Origin: Gammaproteobacteria bacterium
Lineage (GTDB): Bacteria; Pseudomonadota; Gammaproteobacteria; Chromatiales; Chromatiaceae
DNA length: 35,000 bases
Assembly (NCBI GenBank): GCA_024510845.1
Contig: JANEMA010000005.1
Location: forward strand, 37,961 to 72,960
Reading direction: 5' to 3'
Both the position numbers and the translations under genes were made by a program. The notes beneath the pieces were generated by a model that worked only from the letters and a program-made list of their open reading frames with translations, was not told the DNA's origin and did not search any database. Positions 31,959 through 35,000 of this stretch are shown here, one piece after another (within the stretch, counting starts at the first letter, position 1; the number at the start of each line of letters is the position of its first letter).

Positions 31959-33050
31959 TCAGGCTGGGTAAATGGCACCGAGAATGCGGGGGCCGGCTGC
32001 GCCGGTGACTGTTGGCAGATTACTCGTGTGTCCGGCCAGGGTCTGGCCAGCCAGCCAGGCGAATGCGGCTGCCTCTACCCAGTCGGGGGCCAGCCCGGCC
32101 ACGGAGGTGGAGGCCACGGGACAGGGTATCAACTCGGCCAGACGTTGCATCAGCAGCGGGTTATGCACGCCGCCGCCACAGACCAGCACCTGCTCCGTAC
32201 GATGATCAATGGCGCTGGCGATGCTGTGGGCGGTCAGTTCCAGTAGAGTAGCCTGGATGTCCGTGGGGGCGATGGGTTTCTCGGGAAGCTGTGTGTTGAG
32301 CCAGTTGAGCGAAAAATGATCGGTTCCCGTACTCTTGGGTGAAGTGCGGCGGAAGTAGTCGTCGGCCAGCAAGCGCTTGAGCAGAGCGGGGTGGATCTCT
32401 CCCTTGGCAGCAAAATGTCCATTTTCGTCCATGGCTTGCCCCGTTTGCTGGCGGACCCAGGCATCCATCAGGCAGTTGCCGGGACCGGTGTCAAAACCGG
32501 TAACCAGCTCGCCCGGATCGTTTGGCAGGCAGGTGATGTTTGCGATGCCTCCGATGTTGAGGACGATGCGGTAACAATCCGTTGTGCGAAACAGAGCATC
32601 GTGAAAGGCGGGAACCAGAGGCGCGCCTTGGCCGCCGGCGGCCAGATCGCGACGTCGGAAGTCGGCCACGGTGGTGATGCCGGTACGTTCGGCGATGATG
32701 GCAGGATTTCCGATCTGCAAGCTGGAAGGTGGCCTGCCTCCGGGGTGGTGTATCAGTGTCTGTCCGTGGCTGCCGATGGCCCGGATTTCGCCGCTCAGTC
32801 CCTTGAGTACGGCCTGGGCGGCCTCAGCCAATACTTCACCTGTGGTGCTGTCCAGTCTGGCAAGTTCGATAGCGGTCAGAGGGCGCTGATTGGCTGCAAC
32901 CCGCAGGCACTCGCGCAATTTGGATGGCCATGGGTGCTGGTGGGTGTTCAGGAGGCGGATACCCTTTTCCCCAAAGGTGACGGCGACCGCATCGATGCCA
33001 TCCATGCTGGTGCCTGACATCAAGCCGACATAGATTTCGGTGCTTGGCAT
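31959..33050 (-). CDS. anmK: Anhydro-N-acetylmuramic acid kinase
   Basis: AnmK opens and phosphorylates anhydro-MurNAc released from the cell wall, giving MurNAc 6-phosphate for recycling. The 363-residue protein has the family start YVGLMSGTSMDGIDAV, then GSHGQTLIHHP, LQIGNPAIIAERTGI, VADFRRRDLAAGGQGAPLVP, NIGGIANIT, FDTGPGNCLMDAW, and VLVCGGGVHNPLLM. These cover the sugar-binding and ATP-binding sites of the ASKHA-fold kinase. ATG 33050 follows the peptidase stop by one base, so the two form an operon. Confidence 0.96.
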   Translation of the reverse strand: MPSTEIYVGLMSGTSMDGIDAVAVTFGEKGIRLLNTHQHPWPSKLRECLRVAANQRPLTAIELARLDSTTGEVLAEAAQAVLKGLSGEIRAIGSHGQTLIHHPGGRPPSSLQIGNPAIIAERTGITTVADFRRRDLAAGGQGAPLVPAFHDALFRTTDCYRIVLNIGGIANITCLPNDPGELVTGFDTGPGNCLMDAWVRQQTGQAMDENGHFAAKGEIHPALLKRLLADDYFRRTSPKSTGTDHFSLNWLNTQLPEKPIAPTDIQATLLELTAHSIASAIDHRTEQVLVCGGGVHNPLLMQRLAELIPCPVASTSVAGLAPDWVEAAAFAWLAGQTLAGHTSNLPTVTGAAGPRILGAIYPA

Positions 33051-33051
33051 C

Positions 33052-34980
33052 TCAGAGATCGTTTTTGGCCACCATGCTTTTGGCGCGTAGCGAGGCCAGT
33101 TGCTGCATCAGAGGAGCGATTTGTTGCTTGAAGACGGCGATTTGCTGCCTCGGCAGTGACATTGACCGGGGCAGTTTCACGGTAAGTGGATTGCGAGGCC
33201 GGCCGTTTACCCGGAACTCATAGTGCAGGTGTGGGCCGCTCGCCAGTCCGCTCTGTCCAACATAGCCGATCACCTGTCCTTGGCGAACATGACTGCCGGC
33301 ACGCACGTTGCGGCGGAAGCGTGACATGTGGGCATAGATGGTCTGGTAGTTGTGTCCATGCTGAATCATCACTACCCGGCCATAGCTGCGTTTCCAGCCG
33401 CGGAATACGACTTTGCCGTCACCCGTGGCCTTGATCGGCGTCCCAGCGGGGGCTGCGTAATCCACCCCTTTGTGGGGGCGCCATTTCTTGAGCACCGGGT
33501 GCCAGCGTCTGAGGGTGAAGGGTGAGCTGATGCGGGCAAAGCGAATGGGGGTGCGGGTGAAGGCGCGTCGTTTGCTGTGGCCTTTGGCGTCGTAATATCC
33601 TGCGTCGCCATTGTGTTCGAAGCGGAAGGCGGTATAGATCTTGCCGCGGTTGATGAATTCTGCGGCAAGGATGGGGCCGTTGGCGTATTTTTCATCGTCT
33701 ACCAGTTGTTCGTCGAAGACCACACGGAACTGGTCACCGGCACGAATCTTGAGGGTGAAGTCGATGTCCCTGTCGAAGATCTCTGCCAGTTCTGTGATCT
33801 GCCTGTTGGTCAAGCCGGCTTTCTTTCCGTCCATGAACAATGAAGAGTGAATGGTGCCTGAGACCGTAGCGATCCGGTGTTCGATTTTCTTTTTGTCGAG
33901 CCGGACCTGATAACCCGTGTCTGTCTGTTCCACCATGAGACGCTCAATCGGGCTGCGCGTGAAGGTCAGTCGCTGCAACTGGCCGTCTGCAGTCAGATTG
34001 AAACGCAGTTTCTGTCCTGGACGGATGTGTACCAATGCCTTGGCCGGCTCTCCTGCGTGCAATACTTGGTAGACCACCGGGGAGCCTAGACCATATTTCT
34101 TGAAGATACTCGCCAACGTATCGCCGCGCTGTACCTGATGCACGACCTCCTGATAGGAGATGGCTTCAGGTTTGATCGGGGTTGCTGTCCCGGCGATCTC
34201 TGCGGCCCTGGTTCGAGGGGGTGTTGCCGTGTTCTTGGTTATTCGCGTCACAGCAGCGGAGGATGTGCGCGGTGGTGCGACAGAAGCAGCCTGCGCCGGG
34301 GTGGCGGGTTCAGTGGCCATCTCGCTGCTGGGGTCCAGGGTTACAGACCGCAGTTTGTCGTTGCCTTCAAGAGTGAGACGCACCAGGCCCCCGGCTTGGT
34401 GGGTCACCAACAGCCGAAGTTGCTGACCAGACCGGATGTTTGCGAGTGTCCGGTCCTTGTTCAAGATGCGTTGCAGTGTGGCTGCTGGGATTCTGTATCG
34501 CTTGAAAATCCTGGCCAGGGTGTCGCCACGGCGAATACGGTGAACGATCTCTCGTGTCTTTGCTGTCGGCGATGTAACGACAACGATGTGTTCGAGTCGT
34601 CGGCCGTCGGGTGAGATGCGTAGTATCAGGATGTTGCCCGGTTGCAGGTGAGTTAGGGGGCCGGTGTCCGGCGTGGTTTCAAGCAGGGTCGTCAGAGCGG
34701 CACTGGGCAGGCCGTGACGTGAGAAGATGGCGGCTAGGGTATCTCCGCGGACAATTTCGTGACGGATCTCCCGGCCGGCCACATCGGTCGCGGGTGTCTC
34801 GGCTCCGGGAGCAAGCAGACTGGATCTGGCGTCAGGTACGGCTGGCGTCTGTGTTGCATGAATCTTGGAGTGTGTGGGCAATGCGAGAGGCGCGACCAGC
34901 CGGCCAGTCGGCGCCATATCGGCCCTGCCCACTTCCTGTAGCACCAGCAGCAGGGGCAACACTTTCAGGAAATTCGACAT
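33052..34980 (-). CDS. LysM-containing M23 murein endopeptidase (MepM-like)
   Basis: The 642-residue exported protein has a weak signal sequence (MSNFLKVLPLLLVLQ), then three LysM-like modules beginning VRGDTLAAIF (about 78), RRGDTLARIF (150) and QRGDTLASIF (285), separated by linkers. An OapA/Csd3-like middle region is followed by the M23 domain with HKGVD (His503, Asp507) and HLHYE (His584, His586), the zinc ligand and catalytic set. M23 enzymes cut peptide cross-links in peptidoglycan. Pairing with anmK joins wall cutting to wall recycling. Three binding modules are more than E. coli MepM has, which is a mild oddity. Confidence 0.93.
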   Translation of the reverse strand: MSNFLKVLPLLLVLQEVGRADMAPTGRLVAPLALPTHSKIHATQTPAVPDARSSLLAPGAETPATDVAGREIRHEIVRGDTLAAIFSRHGLPSAALTTLLETTPDTGPLTHLQPGNILILRISPDGRRLEHIVVVTSPTAKTREIVHRIRRGDTLARIFKRYRIPAATLQRILNKDRTLANIRSGQQLRLLVTHQAGGLVRLTLEGNDKLRSVTLDPSSEMATEPATPAQAASVAPPRTSSAAVTRITKNTATPPRTRAAEIAGTATPIKPEAISYQEVVHQVQRGDTLASIFKKYGLGSPVVYQVLHAGEPAKALVHIRPGQKLRFNLTADGQLQRLTFTRSPIERLMVEQTDTGYQVRLDKKKIEHRIATVSGTIHSSLFMDGKKAGLTNRQITELAEIFDRDIDFTLKIRAGDQFRVVFDEQLVDDEKYANGPILAAEFINRGKIYTAFRFEHNGDAGYYDAKGHSKRRAFTRTPIRFARISSPFTLRRWHPVLKKWRPHKGVDYAAPAGTPIKATGDGKVVFRGWKRSYGRVVMIQHGHNYQTIYAHMSRFRRNVRAGSHVRQGQVIGYVGQSGLASGPHLHYEFRVNGRPRNPLTVKLPRSMSLPRQQIAVFKQQIAPLMQQLASLRAKSMVAKNDL

Positions 34981-35000
34981 GATTACGCGACTTTCTCTAG

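Noticed and set aside
1-35000. CRISPR arrays, prophage, defence islands, tRNA or rRNA genes
   Set aside because: I found no regularly spaced repeats, no cas-like, phage structural or restriction genes, and no cloverleaf or rRNA-like sequence.

Overview
The window looks like a chromosomal segment of a high-GC gammaproteobacterium, most plausibly a sulfur-oxidising member of the Chromatiales or a relative. The evidence is the set of protein families and their order (anmK with an M23/LysM peptidase, erpA, a bactofilin, a DUF6776-like protein and argC; thiD-thiE-hemL next to rubredoxin; gmk-rpoZ-spoT), a Pseudomonas-type cytochrome c-551, and a small secreted Gly/Asn-rich protein that resembles the structural proteins of periplasmic sulfur globules. 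No species call is possible from sequence reading alone. Most of the window is ordinary core genome. I see no CRISPR array, rRNA, tRNA or prophage.

Layout. 1-6200: 3' part of priA, argS, a SPOR-domain protein, a 640-bp spacer with a decayed-looking minus-strand ORF pair, then rpe and gph. 6400-7810: cytochrome c-551, a four-helix membrane protein, a bidirectional terminator, and the putative sulfur globule protein on the minus strand with a near-consensus promoter. 7996-10881 (minus): rep helicase and a beta-hydroxyacid dehydrogenase. 11271-13086: a DUF2782-like secreted protein (+), then rph-rdgB (minus, 4-bp overlap). 13770-17940 (+): yicC, gmk, rpoZ and spoT, which join RNA turnover, GMP phosphorylation, RNA polymerase omega and (p)ppGpp metabolism. 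17953-19005 (minus): DAHP synthase. 19092-24490 (minus): a seven-gene chain thiD-thiE-hemL-dedA-histidine phosphatase-SRPBCC-MBL hydrolase in which every junction overlaps. 24558-26103: rubredoxin, a decayed gene, a second A-type Fe-S carrier, and hemJ.

26114-29230 is the degraded part. It holds a fusion scar joining the start of a DUF4126 membrane protein to the end of a thioredoxin-like protein, an intact ClC-type chloride channel gene, and remnants of two different transposases. From 29231 the order is core again: argC, DUF6776-like, bactofilin and erpA on plus, then anmK and an M23/LysM murein peptidase on minus.

Two themes recur. Heme and Fe-S supply (hemL, hemJ, erpA, a second IscA-like carrier, rubredoxin, cytochrome c) fits a respiratory or lithotrophic life. 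Cell-wall turnover (SPOR protein, bactofilin, anmK, M23 peptidase) clusters at the right end. The least familiar signals are the sulfur-globule-like gene with its promoter and terminator, the adjacent unassigned membrane protein, the fusion scar, and three gene relics visible only when frames are joined by hand.
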